DNA of 22,965 bases from an uncultured Eubacteriales bacterium (GCA_900546255.1 URCB01000029.1:1-22965); one strand, 5' to 3'. Numbered from the stretch's first letter, positions 7,389 to 16,590 are shown. Translations and numbers: made by a program. The notes: generated from the sequence alone by a model not told the origin.

Positions 7389-8489
7389 ATGGCTTCTACC
7401 CTCTTTACCCCCGGCCAGATCGGCACCCTCACCCTCCCCAACCGGGTGATCCGGTCCGCCACCCAGGACCCCTTCGGCCACCGGGACGGCACCTGCGACG
7501 CAAAGCAGGTGGACCTCTACCGGGAGATCGCCGCCGCCGGCACCGGCGCCATCATCACCGCCTACAGCTACATCTCCCCGGAGGCCCGGTCCACCGGCAT
7601 CCAGGTGGGCTTTGCCACCCCCGAGCAGCGGGCCAGCCAGAAGGAAGTGCTGGACGCCGTCCACGCCGCCGGCGGCCGGCTGATCCTCCAGCTGATGCAC
7701 GCAGGCATGAACGTGTTCATGCCGGAAAAGCACGTGGCCGGCGGCAAGCTCCTGGCCCCCACCGGCGGCCTGAAGGCCCCCAACGAAATGGAGACCACCG
7801 AGATCACCCCCGCCGACATGGACAAGATCCGGGCCGACTTCGTGGAGGCTGCCAAGGCCGCCAAGGAGCTGGGCTTTGACGGCATCCAGCTCCACTGCGC
7901 CCACGGCTACCTCCTCAGCCAGTTCCTGGACCCCACCACCAACCTGCGCACCGACGACTACGGCGGCAGCGCCGCCAACCGCTTCCGCTTCCCCGGCGAA
8001 TGTCTCACCGCCATCCGCCAGGCCGTGGGCCAGGACTACCCCGTCCTGGTGAAGGTAAACACCAACTGCGCCGGGGAGGCCGACGAGGCCTATGCCCAGG
8101 ACATCCTCTACTTCTGCCGCCAGTTTGAAGCGCTGGGGGCCGACGCCATCGAGCTGTCCGGCTACAACTGGCTGGGCCTGGGCAAGAAGAAGGTGCCCAC
8201 CTTCTACCTGGACCGGGCCAAGGCCATCCGCCAGGCAGTGAAGATCCCTCTCATCCTGGTGGGCGGCGTCCGGGGCCCCGAGAGCGCCCAGGCCATCCTG
8301 GACGCGGGCATCGACTTTGTCTCCGCCTCCCGCCCCTTCATCTGCCAGCCGGACTTCGTCCAGCACCTGGAAAAGGGGGAGGACTCCCCCTGCATCGGCT
8401 GCACCAAGTGCCTGGGCAACATCTGGGCCAAGGAGGGCCGCCGCTGCGTGAAGCACCCCATCCCCCCCGAATTTACCACCCAGGCCTAA
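7389..8489 (+). CDS. Old Yellow Enzyme family NADH:flavin oxidoreductase with Cys cluster
   Basis: FMN-dependent TIM-barrel oxidoreductase that would reduce activated C=C bonds or related substrates. Seen: LTLPNRVIRSATQDPFG near the start, LILQLMHAGMN, HCAHGYLLSQFLDP (HCAHGY at 169-174), NLRTDDYGGS with NRFRFP, and SASRPFICQP near the end. The C-terminus has four cysteines, C335, C338, C341 and C353, close to the [4Fe-4S] motif of 2,4-dienoyl-CoA reductase-type enzymes, which usually read CxxCxxxC then a distal Cys. Those enzymes carry further FAD/NAD(P)H domains (around 640-670 aa); here the protein stops at 366 aa, so a separate electron donor is implied. AAAGGAGAG precedes the ATG. Monocistronic between its own promoter and terminator. 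Substrate unknown. Confidence 0.88.
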   Translation: MASTLFTPGQIGTLTLPNRVIRSATQDPFGHRDGTCDAKQVDLYREIAAAGTGAIITAYSYISPEARSTGIQVGFATPEQRASQKEVLDAVHAAGGRLILQLMHAGMNVFMPEKHVAGGKLLAPTGGLKAPNEMETTEITPADMDKIRADFVEAAKAAKELGFDGIQLHCAHGYLLSQFLDPTTNLRTDDYGGSAANRFRFPGECLTAIRQAVGQDYPVLVKVNTNCAGEADEAYAQDILYFCRQFEALGADAIELSGYNWLGLGKKKVPTFYLDRAKAIRQAVKIPLILVGGVRGPESAQAILDAGIDFVSASRPFICQPDFVQHLEKGEDSPCIGCTKCLGNIWAKEGRRCVKHPIPPEFTTQA

Positions 8490-8516
8490 TCCCTGCACCC
8501 ACCCGTTTACCCCCAA

Positions 8517-8549
8517 GGACCGGAGGATTGTTCCTCCGGTCCTCTTTTT
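8517..8549 (+). terminator. Intrinsic terminator after the flavin oxidoreductase
   Basis: An 11-bp perfect stem (GGACCGGAGGA at 8517-8527 with TCCTCCGGTCC at 8532-8542), a 4-nt loop and a TCTTTTT tail. It separates this gene from the SOS-type promoter that begins 14 nt later. Confidence 0.9.
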
Positions 8550-8562
8550 GTCCCCAGGAAAT

Positions 8563-8590
8563 TTGACGTAAGGTCTCCCCCGTCTATAAT
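8563..8590 (+). promoter_or_regulatory. Sigma-A promoter of the radical SAM/DUF4130 operon
   Basis: TTGACG (8563-8568), a 16-nt spacer and a perfect TATAAT (8585-8590). The LexA-box palindrome begins at the end of the -10, so a bound repressor would block open-complex formation. Confidence 0.85.
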
Positions 8591-8606
8591 AGAACATACG
8601 TTCTAT
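8589..8606 (+). promoter_or_regulatory. LexA/DinR (SOS) box
   Basis: The core AGAACATACGTTCT (8591-8604) fits the Gram-positive DinR pattern GAAC-RNRY-GTTY at every position. The arms extend to a perfect 7-bp inverted repeat, ATAGAAC and GTTCTAT, around a 4-nt centre. The location, covering the -10 end and the expected transcription start, is typical of LexA operators. Binding is inferred; no lexA gene is in the window. Confidence 0.82.
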
Positions 8607-8625
8607 TTCGATTGGAGGGATTCCC

Positions 8626-9876
8626 ATGACTGTGGAAGAAAAACTCACCATCCTCACCGACGCCGCCAAATATGACGTGGCCTGCACCTCCAGCGGCGGG
8701 GATCGCCGGGGCGGGCGGCTGGGCAAGACCCTCCCCTCTGGCTGCTGCCACACCTTCTCGGCGGATGGGAGGTGCATCTCCCTGCTGAAGCTGCTCCTGA
8801 CCAACGTGTGCATTTACGACTGCCAGTACTGCGTCAACCGCACCTCCCACGACCTGCCCCGGGCCATGTTCACCCCCAGGGAGCTGGCCGACCTCACCAT
8901 CGACTTCTACCGGCGCAACTACATCGAGGGGCTCTTCCTCAGCTCCGCCGTGGTGCGCAGCCCGGATTACACCACGGAACTGCTGATCCGGACCCTCACC
9001 CTCCTCCGGGCGGACTACGGCTTTTCCGGGTACATCCACGCCAAAGCCATCCCCGGGGCCGATCCCCTCCTCACCGCCCAACTGGGGCGGCTGGCCGACC
9101 GGCTGTCGGTGAACATCGAGCTCCCCTCCGCCCGGAGCCTGGCTCTCCTGGCCCCGGACAAGCGGTCCCAGGACATCTTCCAGCCCATGGCCCAGATCCG
9201 GGACGGCATCCGCCAGGCCAAGGCCGAGGGGCAGCGGTTCCGCCACGCTCCTGCCTTTGCCCCGGCGGGCCAGTCCACCCAGATGATCGTGGGAGCCTCC
9301 GGGGAGAGCGACTACGAGATCCTGAAACTCTCCCAGGGGATGTACCGGAAGTACCGCCTTAAGCGGGTGTTCTTCTCCGCCTACGTCCCTGTGGGGGCAA
9401 ACCCGCTGCTCCCCTCCCCCCAGACCTTCCGGCCGCCCCTGCTCCGGGAGCACCGGCTGTACCAATCGGACTGGCTGCTGCGGTTCTACCACTTCCAGGC
9501 GGAGGAGCTCCTCTCCCCAGACCGGCCCACCCTGGACCCCCAGCTGGACCCCAAGTGCGCCTGGGCCCTGGCCCACCTGGACCGGTTCCCGGTAGAGGTA
9601 AACACCGCCGACTACCAAACCCTGCTCCGGGTGCCGGGGATTGGGGTGGTCTCCGCCCGGCGGATCCTGGCGGCCCGGCGATGGCGGGCCCTGGACGAGG
9701 CCGCCCTGGGCAAACTGGGGGTAGTGATGAAGCGGGCCCAGTACTTCCTCACCTGCTCCGGCCGGATGACTCCAGGGCTCCGGGTGCGGCCGGAGGGGAT
9801 GCGCCGGGCCCTCACCGCCCTGGAGGCCCCCGCCCTGGCCCCCCAGTATGAGCAGCTGTCCCTCTTCCCCACCTGA
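8626..9876 (+). CDS. Putative DNA modification/repair radical SAM protein
   Basis: Radical SAM enzyme of the family catalogued as putative DNA modification/repair radical SAM protein (TIGR03916 type), which occurs beside the DUF4130 partner encoded next. The CxxxCxxC cluster is CIYDCQYC (C62, C66, C69), the ligands for the [4Fe-4S] that cleaves S-adenosylmethionine. Additional cysteines (C20, C40, C41, C50) precede it. A helix-hairpin-helix segment, LLRVPGIGVVSARRILAARR (about 330-350), suggests binding to DNA. The length of 416 aa suits the family. GGAGGG precedes the ATG. The promoter has a perfect SOS box, supporting induction by DNA damage. The reaction is not established; annotation as repair rests on family context, the HhH and the operator. 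Confidence 0.9.
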   Translation: MTVEEKLTILTDAAKYDVACTSSGGDRRGGRLGKTLPSGCCHTFSADGRCISLLKLLLTNVCIYDCQYCVNRTSHDLPRAMFTPRELADLTIDFYRRNYIEGLFLSSAVVRSPDYTTELLIRTLTLLRADYGFSGYIHAKAIPGADPLLTAQLGRLADRLSVNIELPSARSLALLAPDKRSQDIFQPMAQIRDGIRQAKAEGQRFRHAPAFAPAGQSTQMIVGASGESDYEILKLSQGMYRKYRLKRVFFSAYVPVGANPLLPSPQTFRPPLLREHRLYQSDWLLRFYHFQAEELLSPDRPTLDPQLDPKCAWALAHLDRFPVEVNTADYQTLLRVPGIGVVSARRILAARRWRALDEAALGKLGVVMKRAQYFLTCSGRMTPGLRVRPEGMRRALTALEAPALAPQYEQLSLFPT

Positions 9877-9891
9877 AAGGAGGTTTCGTCC

Positions 9892-10668
9892 ATGTCCACC
9901 TGGCCCCAGTGCGCCCTGCGCTATGACGGCACCTTTGCCGGCTTCCTCACCTGCGTGGGGGAGAGTTTCCGGCAGAAGACCTACCCCTTCTACTTCCTGC
10001 CCCCCGGGGCGGAGCAGATCACCCTCTATCCTCTCCAGGAGATCCCCTCGGACCCCGCCCTGGCCCGGGCCGTCTACCGGGCCTTGGAGACTGCGGTGTC
10101 CCCTGCCTTCCGCCGGATGATGACCTACGGCTTTCTCACCTGCCTGCCCCAGCGGGAGCGGAGCCTCTTCGACCTCATCTACCTGGCCTTCCACCACGCC
10201 CTGCCCCAGGACCCCACCGACGACCGGATCCTCCTGCTCACCCGGGCCATCGACCACTTGGTCCGGGAGGCGGAGCACTACCGGGGCTTTGTCCGCTTTG
10301 CCGATTACGGCGGGGTGCTGGTGGGGCAGATTGCCCCCAAGAACCGGGTCCTCCCTCTGCTGCGGCCCCATTTCTGCCAGCGGCTGCCGGAGGAGGCCTT
10401 TCTCCTCCACGACGAAACCCACCGGGAGGGACTGTTCTACGCCGGGGGGAAGTGGAAGATCCGCCCGGTGGACCGGCTGGACCTGGACCGCCCCAGCCAG
10501 GCGGAGGCCCAGTGCCAGGCCCTCTGGCGGAAGTTCTACGCCACCATCGCCATCCCCCAGCGGCACAACCCCAAACTGCAGCAGACCCACCTGCCCCAGC
10601 GGTTCCGGGGCCACATGACAGAATTTCAGCCGGAGGCCGTCCCCTCGCGTCCCACCGCGCTTCCTTGA
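9892..10668 (+). CDS. DUF4130 / TIGR03915-type probable DNA metabolism protein
   Basis: Partner of the upstream radical SAM protein, 258 aa, with the family's hallmark stretches: LRYDGTFAGFLTCV near the start, EAEHYRGFVRFADYGGVLVG (about 124-143), APKNRVLPLLRPHF, and the closing W..FY.TIAI..R.N and MTEF motifs. In some bacteria this domain is fused to uracil-DNA glycosylase; here it stands alone. It lacks a signal peptide and membrane segments, so it is cytoplasmic. It starts 15 nt after the radical SAM stop behind AAAGGAGG, so the two are almost certainly one transcript under the same SOS-type promoter. Biochemical role unknown; a joint role in lesion processing is inferred. Confidence 0.88.
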   Translation: MSTWPQCALRYDGTFAGFLTCVGESFRQKTYPFYFLPPGAEQITLYPLQEIPSDPALARAVYRALETAVSPAFRRMMTYGFLTCLPQRERSLFDLIYLAFHHALPQDPTDDRILLLTRAIDHLVREAEHYRGFVRFADYGGVLVGQIAPKNRVLPLLRPHFCQRLPEEAFLLHDETHREGLFYAGGKWKIRPVDRLDLDRPSQAEAQCQALWRKFYATIAIPQRHNPKLQQTHLPQRFRGHMTEFQPEAVPSRPTALP

Positions 10669-10740
10669 GCCAGAACCCGCTCCTGTCGAAAATTTCCTCC
10701 GTTTTTCTGGCAGGTCTTTCCAGAATGCCGCATTCTCTCC

Positions 10741-10769
10741 TTGACCATCGGTTTGCCGCATAGTATAAT
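10741..10769 (+). promoter_or_regulatory. Sigma-A promoter of the DUF21/CorC gene
   Basis: TTGACC (10741-10746), exactly 17 nt, then a perfect TATAAT (10764-10769). Leader of about 55 nt to the ATG at 10832. No terminator was seen between the preceding DUF4130 gene and this promoter. Confidence 0.85.
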
Positions 10770-10831
10770 TAGGCTAGTATTCTGCTACTCTACGGGCATT
10801 GCCCTAACATTCAAGGAGGAATTACCCCACC

Positions 10832-12166
10832 ATGGAGGACCCCATTTTATGGCCCATACTGCTGCAAATTGTTCTGATCGCTTTAAACGCCATCTTTGCC
10901 TGCGCAGAAATCGCCATTATCTCCATCAATGACAACAAACTGGCCCAACTGGTCTCCCAGGGCGACAAGCGTGCCGTGCGCCTGGCCCGCCTCACCAGCC
11001 GTCCTGCCCAGTTCTTGGCCACCATCCAAATCGCCATTACCCTGTCCGGCTTCCTGGGCAGCGCCTTCGCCGCCGATAACTTCTCCGATCCGTTGGTGGC
11101 CATGCTGGTGGATGCCGGGGTCCCCATTCCCGCCAAAACCCTGAATACCATCGCCGTGGTGGTCATCACTCTGGTGTTGTCCTACATCACTCTGGTCTTC
11201 GGCGAACTGGTGCCCAAGCGCCTGGCCATGAAAAAGGCCGACACGCTGGCCCTGGGCCTGTCAGGGCTCATCTCCACCCTCTCCACCATCTGCGCCCCTG
11301 TGGTGGCAGTGCTCACCGCCTCCACCAACGGCATCCTCCGTCTGCTGGGGGTGGACCCCAGCGCCGACGAGGACGAGGTCAGCGAGGAAGAAATCAAAAT
11401 GATGGTGGACCGGGGCAACGAGAAGGGCGTCTTTGACTCGGCCACCAAGGAGTTCATCCAGAACGTCTTCGAGTTTGACGACCTTACCGTAGGGGAATTT
11501 GCCACCCACCGCACCGAGCTGGATCTCCTCTGGACCGCCCAAACCACGGAAGAGTGGCGGCAGATCATCTTTGAAACCCGCCACACCCGCTACCCTGTCT
11601 GCGACGGGTCGGTGGACCGGGTGGTGGGCATTTTGGACTCTCGGGACTTCTTCCGGATGCAGGACCGTCCCCTGGAGGAAATTTTGGACAGCGTGGTAAA
11701 GCCCGCCTTCTTTGTCCCGGAAACCATCAAGGCGGACGTGCTCTTCCAACAGATGAAGCAGCGGCGCACCTATTACGCCGTGGTGCTGGACGAGTACGGC
11801 GGCTTCTTCGGAGTGGTCACCCTGAAGGACCTGCTGGAGCAGCTGGTGGGCGAGTTCCAGCAAGAGGGGGAACTGCCGGAGATCCAGGCCCTGGACAACG
11901 GCATCTGGCGCATCCAAGGCTCCGCCCCCCTGGACGACGTGGCCCAAGAGCTGGGAGTGGAACTGCCCGAGGAGGAGTACGACACCTTCGGCGGATATGT
12001 GTTTAACCTCTACGGCTCCGTCCCCCAGGACGGGCGGAAGATCACCCTCCAAACCGACCAACTCCAAATTCAGATGGTCCACATCCAGGACCACCGGTTG
12101 GAGGAAGCCCTGGTCACCGTTCTCCCCAAAAAGGAGGAGGAGTCGAAGGAAAAAGACCGGGGATAA
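10832..12166 (+). CDS. CNNM/CorC-type membrane protein (DUF21, CBS pair, CorC_HlyC)
   Basis: Integral membrane protein of the family often labelled hemolysin-like; characterised relatives act in magnesium or cobalt transport, and haemolysin activity is not implied. The N-terminal DUF21 part (about residues 1-190) has several hydrophobic helices with ALNAIFACAEIAIISIN, LSGFLGSAFAA and YITLVFGELVPKRLAMKKAD, the last being the conserved GELVPK region. A CBS-domain pair follows (about 205-330, including YAVVLDEYGGFFGVVTLKDL), then a CorC_HlyC domain (about 345-430, with EEYDTFGGYVF). At 444 aa it is complete. AAGGAGG lies 12 bases before the ATG, a long spacing, but no better start exists. Monocistronic between a strong promoter and a strong terminator. 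Confidence 0.93.
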   Translation: MEDPILWPILLQIVLIALNAIFACAEIAIISINDNKLAQLVSQGDKRAVRLARLTSRPAQFLATIQIAITLSGFLGSAFAADNFSDPLVAMLVDAGVPIPAKTLNTIAVVVITLVLSYITLVFGELVPKRLAMKKADTLALGLSGLISTLSTICAPVVAVLTASTNGILRLLGVDPSADEDEVSEEEIKMMVDRGNEKGVFDSATKEFIQNVFEFDDLTVGEFATHRTELDLLWTAQTTEEWRQIIFETRHTRYPVCDGSVDRVVGILDSRDFFRMQDRPLEEILDSVVKPAFFVPETIKADVLFQQMKQRRTYYAVVLDEYGGFFGVVTLKDLLEQLVGEFQQEGELPEIQALDNGIWRIQGSAPLDDVAQELGVELPEEEYDTFGGYVFNLYGSVPQDGRKITLQTDQLQIQMVHIQDHRLEEALVTVLPKKEEESKEKDRG

Positions 12167-12187
12167 CCTCCCCCACCCCGTACCCTC

Positions 12188-12219
12188 ACCCGGGCCGGCA
12201 GCTGCCGGCCCGGGTTTTT
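12188..12219 (+). terminator. Intrinsic terminator after the DUF21/CorC gene
   Basis: A fully palindromic 28-nt GC-rich segment (12188-12215; arms ACCCGGGCCGGCA and TGCCGGCCCGGGT) is followed by a T5 run. Very stable hairpin 20 nt after the stop codon. Confidence 0.9.
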
Positions 12220-12242
12220 GCCCCACGCTGCCCTGGTAGCCC

Positions 12243-12271
12243 TTGCGGAACCGGCCAGGGCATGGTAAAAT
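12243..12271 (+). promoter_or_regulatory. Probable promoter of the prfC gene cluster
   Basis: TTGCGG (12243-12248), a 17-nt spacer and TAAAAT (12266-12271). It follows the preceding terminator directly and lies about 65 nt upstream of prfC, the first gene of the prfC-udk-nimA-like-asnS run. Confidence 0.55.
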
Positions 12272-12335
12272 AATGTGTTATAAAAATCTGGCAGCGAGGG
12301 CCCTGCCCGGCCATTCTTTCCTGGAGGTTATGCTC

Positions 12336-13940
12336 TTGTCACAATACCAATCTGAAATCAACCGCCGGCGAACGTTTGCCATCATCTCCCACCCCGACGC
12401 CGGTAAGACCACCCTCACCGAGAAGTTTCTCCTCTATGGCGGGGCCATCGCCCAGGCCGGCCAAGTCAAGGGGAAAAAGAACAGCCGGGCCGCCGTGTCC
12501 GACTGGATGGAGATCGAGAAGCAGAGAGGCATCTCCGTGACCTCCTCCGTCCTCCAGTTTCAGTACAACGGCTACTGCATCAACATCCTGGACACCCCCG
12601 GCCACCAGGACTTCTCCGAGGACACCTACCGCACCCTCATGGCCGCCGACTCCGCCGTCATGGTCATCGACGGAGCCAAAGGCGTGGAGGCCCAGACCCG
12701 AAAGCTCTTCAAGGTCTGCGTCATGCGGGACATCCCCATCTTCACCTTCATCAACAAGATGGACCGGGAGGCCCGGGACCCCTTCGAACTGTGCGAGGAG
12801 ATCGAGAAGGAACTGGGCATCGAGACCTACCCCGTCAACTGGCCCATCGGCTCCGGCAAGGAGTTTCTGGGGGTGTACGATAGGAACAAGGGGGAGATCC
12901 TCCACTTCTCCTCCAACACCAACGCCAAGAAATCCGCCGCCACCCAGATCGACTTGGACGACCCCGTCCTGGCCGACATGCTGGGCCAGACCCGGCGGGA
13001 CCAGCTCATTGAGGACATCGAGCTGCTGGACGGGGCCTCCTGCGCCTTTGACTTGGACCGGGTGCGCCACGGGAAGCTCTCCCCGGTGTTCTTCGGCTCG
13101 GCCCTCACCACCTTCGGGGTGGAGCCTTTCCTGGAGGACTTTCTCCGCATGACCACGCCCCCCCTCCCCCGCCACAGCAGCGAGGGGGAGATCACCGCGC
13201 TGGACGACTTCTTCTCCGCCTTCGTCTTTAAGATCCAGGCCAACATGAACAAGGCCCACCGGGACCGGATCGCCTTCCTCCGGGTGTGCTCGGGCCACTT
13301 CGAGGCGGACAAGGAGGTCTACCACGTCCAGGGGAAGAAGAAGCTCCGCCTCTCCCGGCCCCAGCAGCTCATGGCCGCCGAGCGGGAGATCATCGAGGAG
13401 GCCTACGCCGGGGACATCATCGGCGTCTTCGACCCGGGGATCTTCTCCATCGGGGACACCCTGTGCTCCCCGGGAAAGAAGTTCCGCTTTGACCCCATCC
13501 CCACCTTCGCCCCAGAGCACTTTGCCCGGGTGCGGCCGGTGGACACCATGAAGCGCAAGCAGTTCCTCAAGGGGGCCGAGCAGATCGCCCTGGAGGGGGC
13601 CATCCAGATCTTCAAGCTCCCCTACACCGGTATGGAGGAGGTCATCGTAGGCGTGGTGGGCACCCTGCAGTTTGACGTCTTCCAGTACCGCCTGCGCAGC
13701 GAGTACAATGTGGAGATCCGCATGGACACCCTGCCCTACGAGTTCCTCCGGTGGATCAAGGAGCCGGTGGAGTTCCACGAGACCGACCTGGTCCTGGGCA
13801 ACGACACCAAGCTGGTGGAGGACTACAAGGGCAACAAGCTGCTGCTCTTCTCCTCCTTCTGGTCCATCAAGTGGGTCACGGACCACAACCCCCAGCTGGT
13901 CCTCACTGAGTTCAACGAACGCACCGACGAGGAGGACTGA
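12336..13940 (+). CDS. prfC: Peptide chain release factor 3 (RF3)
   Basis: Translational GTPase that recycles RF1/RF2 from the ribosome after termination. The N-terminus reads SQYQSEINRRRTFAIIS, then the P-loop HPDAGKTT (G1, about 19-26), the RGISVTSS switch region (64-71), DTPGHQDF (86-93) and NKMD (G4). VSDWMEIEKQRGISV and the C-terminal FLRWIKEPVEF stretch are RF3-specific. With TTG at 12336 the length is 534 aa, in the family range. That TTG is preferred because GGAGG sits eight bases upstream; an in-frame ATG at 12330 is only two bases from the same site, and the frame stays open to 12243. It is followed 41 nt later by udk. Confidence 0.94.
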   Translation: MSQYQSEINRRRTFAIISHPDAGKTTLTEKFLLYGGAIAQAGQVKGKKNSRAAVSDWMEIEKQRGISVTSSVLQFQYNGYCINILDTPGHQDFSEDTYRTLMAADSAVMVIDGAKGVEAQTRKLFKVCVMRDIPIFTFINKMDREARDPFELCEEIEKELGIETYPVNWPIGSGKEFLGVYDRNKGEILHFSSNTNAKKSAATQIDLDDPVLADMLGQTRRDQLIEDIELLDGASCAFDLDRVRHGKLSPVFFGSALTTFGVEPFLEDFLRMTTPPLPRHSSEGEITALDDFFSAFVFKIQANMNKAHRDRIAFLRVCSGHFEADKEVYHVQGKKKLRLSRPQQLMAAEREIIEEAYAGDIIGVFDPGIFSIGDTLCSPGKKFRFDPIPTFAPEHFARVRPVDTMKRKQFLKGAEQIALEGAIQIFKLPYTGMEEVIVGVVGTLQFDVFQYRLRSEYNVEIRMDTLPYEFLRWIKEPVEFHETDLVLGNDTKLVEDYKGNKLLLFSSFWSIKWVTDHNPQLVLTEFNERTDEED

Positions 13941-13981
13941 CCTCCCCGCCCCACCCCCCAACGGGAAAAGGAGGAGATTCT

Positions 13982-14638
13982 ATGAAACCTTTGATCATCG
14001 GCATCGCCGGCGGCACCGGCTCGGGCAAAACCACCTTGGTCAACCGCCTGCTGGAGCAGTTTGGGGAGGACATCAGCGTCCTGCCCCATGACAGCTACTA
14101 CGCCGCCCACCACGAACTCACCCTGGAGGAGCGCCAGGCCTTAAACTACGACCACCCCGCCTCCTTTGACACCCACCGGATGATCCAGGATCTCCGAGAC
14201 CTGAAGGCGGGTAAGGCCGTCCAATGTCCCGTCTACGACTACACCATCTACGACCGCACCGACGAGACGGTAACCCTGTCCCCCAACAAGGTCATCCTGG
14301 TGGAGGGCATCCTCATCTTCGAGAACAAGGAGCTGCGGGACCTGCTGGACATCAAGATCTTTGTAGACACCGACGCCGACGTGCGCATCCTCCGCCGCTT
14401 AACGCGGGACGTGAAGGACCGGGGCCGGAGTTTGGACTCGGTGGTGGAGCAGTACCTGTCCACCGTCAAGCCCATGCACGACCAGTTCGTAGAACCCTCC
14501 AAGCGGTACGCCGACGTCATCGTCCCCGAGGGGGGGCAAGAATCTGGTGGCCCTGATGATGATCATCCAGCGCATCGCCTATCACATCGAGCACGGGGAC
14601 ATCGTCTCCGAACAATGACCAAGGAGGCAGACCCATGA
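13982..14638 (+). CDS. udk: Uridine kinase, frameshifted near the C-terminus
   Basis: Phosphorylates uridine and cytidine in pyrimidine salvage. The P-loop GGTGSGKTT begins at residue 10; HDSYY, NYDHPASFDT, PVYDYTIYDRT and VILVEGILIFE are family-typical. At 14530-14536 there is a run of seven Gs where the conserved EGGKNLVALMMII reading needs six. As written, the frame shifts after residue 185 and gives an unrelated tail (QESGGPDDDHPAHRL...) ending at 14638. Removing one G restores the conserved C-terminus ending ...HGDIVSEQ at 14618, for 211 aa, the usual length. So this is a +1 frameshift: sequencing error, a real lesion, or slippage in the G7 tract. AAAGGAGG precedes the ATG, 41 nt after prfC. 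The literal stop overlaps the next ATG (ATGA). Confidence 0.9.
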   Translation: MKPLIIGIAGGTGSGKTTLVNRLLEQFGEDISVLPHDSYYAAHHELTLEERQALNYDHPASFDTHRMIQDLRDLKAGKAVQCPVYDYTIYDRTDETVTLSPNKVILVEGILIFENKELRDLLDIKIFVDTDADVRILRRLTRDVKDRGRSLDSVVEQYLSTVKPMHDQFVEPSKRYADVIVPEGGQESGGPDDDHPAHRLSHRARGHRLRTMTKEADP

Positions 14639-15132
14639 CCCCACGCCCTATGCACCGGCAGGACCGGCAGCTCCCCCAGGAGGAGGCCTGGGCCCTGCTG
14701 ACCCAGGGAACCTACGGCGTCCTCTCCGTGGTGGGAGATGAGGGATGGCCCTACGCCGTCCCCATGCACTACACCGTGATGGACGGGCAGATCTACCTCC
14801 ACTGCGCCAAAACCGGCTATAAGCTGGACGCCATCGCCCGGGATGACCGGGTGTGCTTCACCGTCACCCTCCGGGAGGAACTGGTCCAGGACCACGCTAC
14901 CTCCCTGTACGAGAGTGTGGTGGTCCTAGGCCGGGCCGCGCTGGTCACCGACCAGGCCACCCACCAGGCCGCCCTGGCCCATCTGGTGGATGCCCTGGGC
15001 CGCGTCTCCCCGGACCTGCGGGACCAGTACATCGCCCGGCGGGGGCAGAACACCGCCGTTCTGGTCATCCGCCCCGTCCACCTCACTGGCAAGGCCAAGC
15101 GGGACTTCCGCCCCATCCAGCAGCGGATGTGA
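14635..15132 (+). CDS. NimA-like pyridoxamine 5'-phosphate oxidase-fold flavoprotein
   Basis: Small FMN-binding split-barrel protein, 165 aa, resembling the NimA/nitroimidazole-resistance branch of the PNPOx-like superfamily. Seen: MHRQDRQLPQEEAWALL, a helix typical of the N-terminus, YGVLSVVGDEGWPYAVPMHY (first strands), IYLHCAKTGYKLDAI (flavin-contact region) and VCFTV. The family includes nitroreductases and haem- or flavin-binding proteins, so substrate and any drug-resistance role are unproven. AAGGAGG lies seven bases before the ATG. It starts 16 nt after the repaired udk stop, or overlaps by 4 nt the literal frameshifted one; either way it sits in the prfC-udk transcript. Confidence 0.85.
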   Translation: MTPRPMHRQDRQLPQEEAWALLTQGTYGVLSVVGDEGWPYAVPMHYTVMDGQIYLHCAKTGYKLDAIARDDRVCFTVTLREELVQDHATSLYESVVVLGRAALVTDQATHQAALAHLVDALGRVSPDLRDQYIARRGQNTAVLVIRPVHLTGKAKRDFRPIQQRM

Positions 15133-15195
15133 GGGCCGTCCCTTTTTGTAATTCCCCAGCAGATTTATCAAACGCCTGAAAGGACAGAAAACGCC

Positions 15196-16589
<1,394 letters not shown>

Positions 16590-16590
<1 letters not shown>

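Noticed and set aside
6240..8813. 857-codon minus-strand frame
   Set aside because: It crosses rarD, two promoters, a terminator, the flavin oxidoreductase and the SOS box; the translation is low-complexity shadow sequence.
10669..10722. Terminator after the DUF4130 gene
   Set aside because: GCCAGAA and TTCTGGC are complementary but far apart, with no T-run after the second arm; not convincing.
15134..15150. Terminator between the NimA-like gene and asnS
   Set aside because: GGG-CCGT-CCC followed by TTTTT gives only a 3-bp stem, too weak to call.
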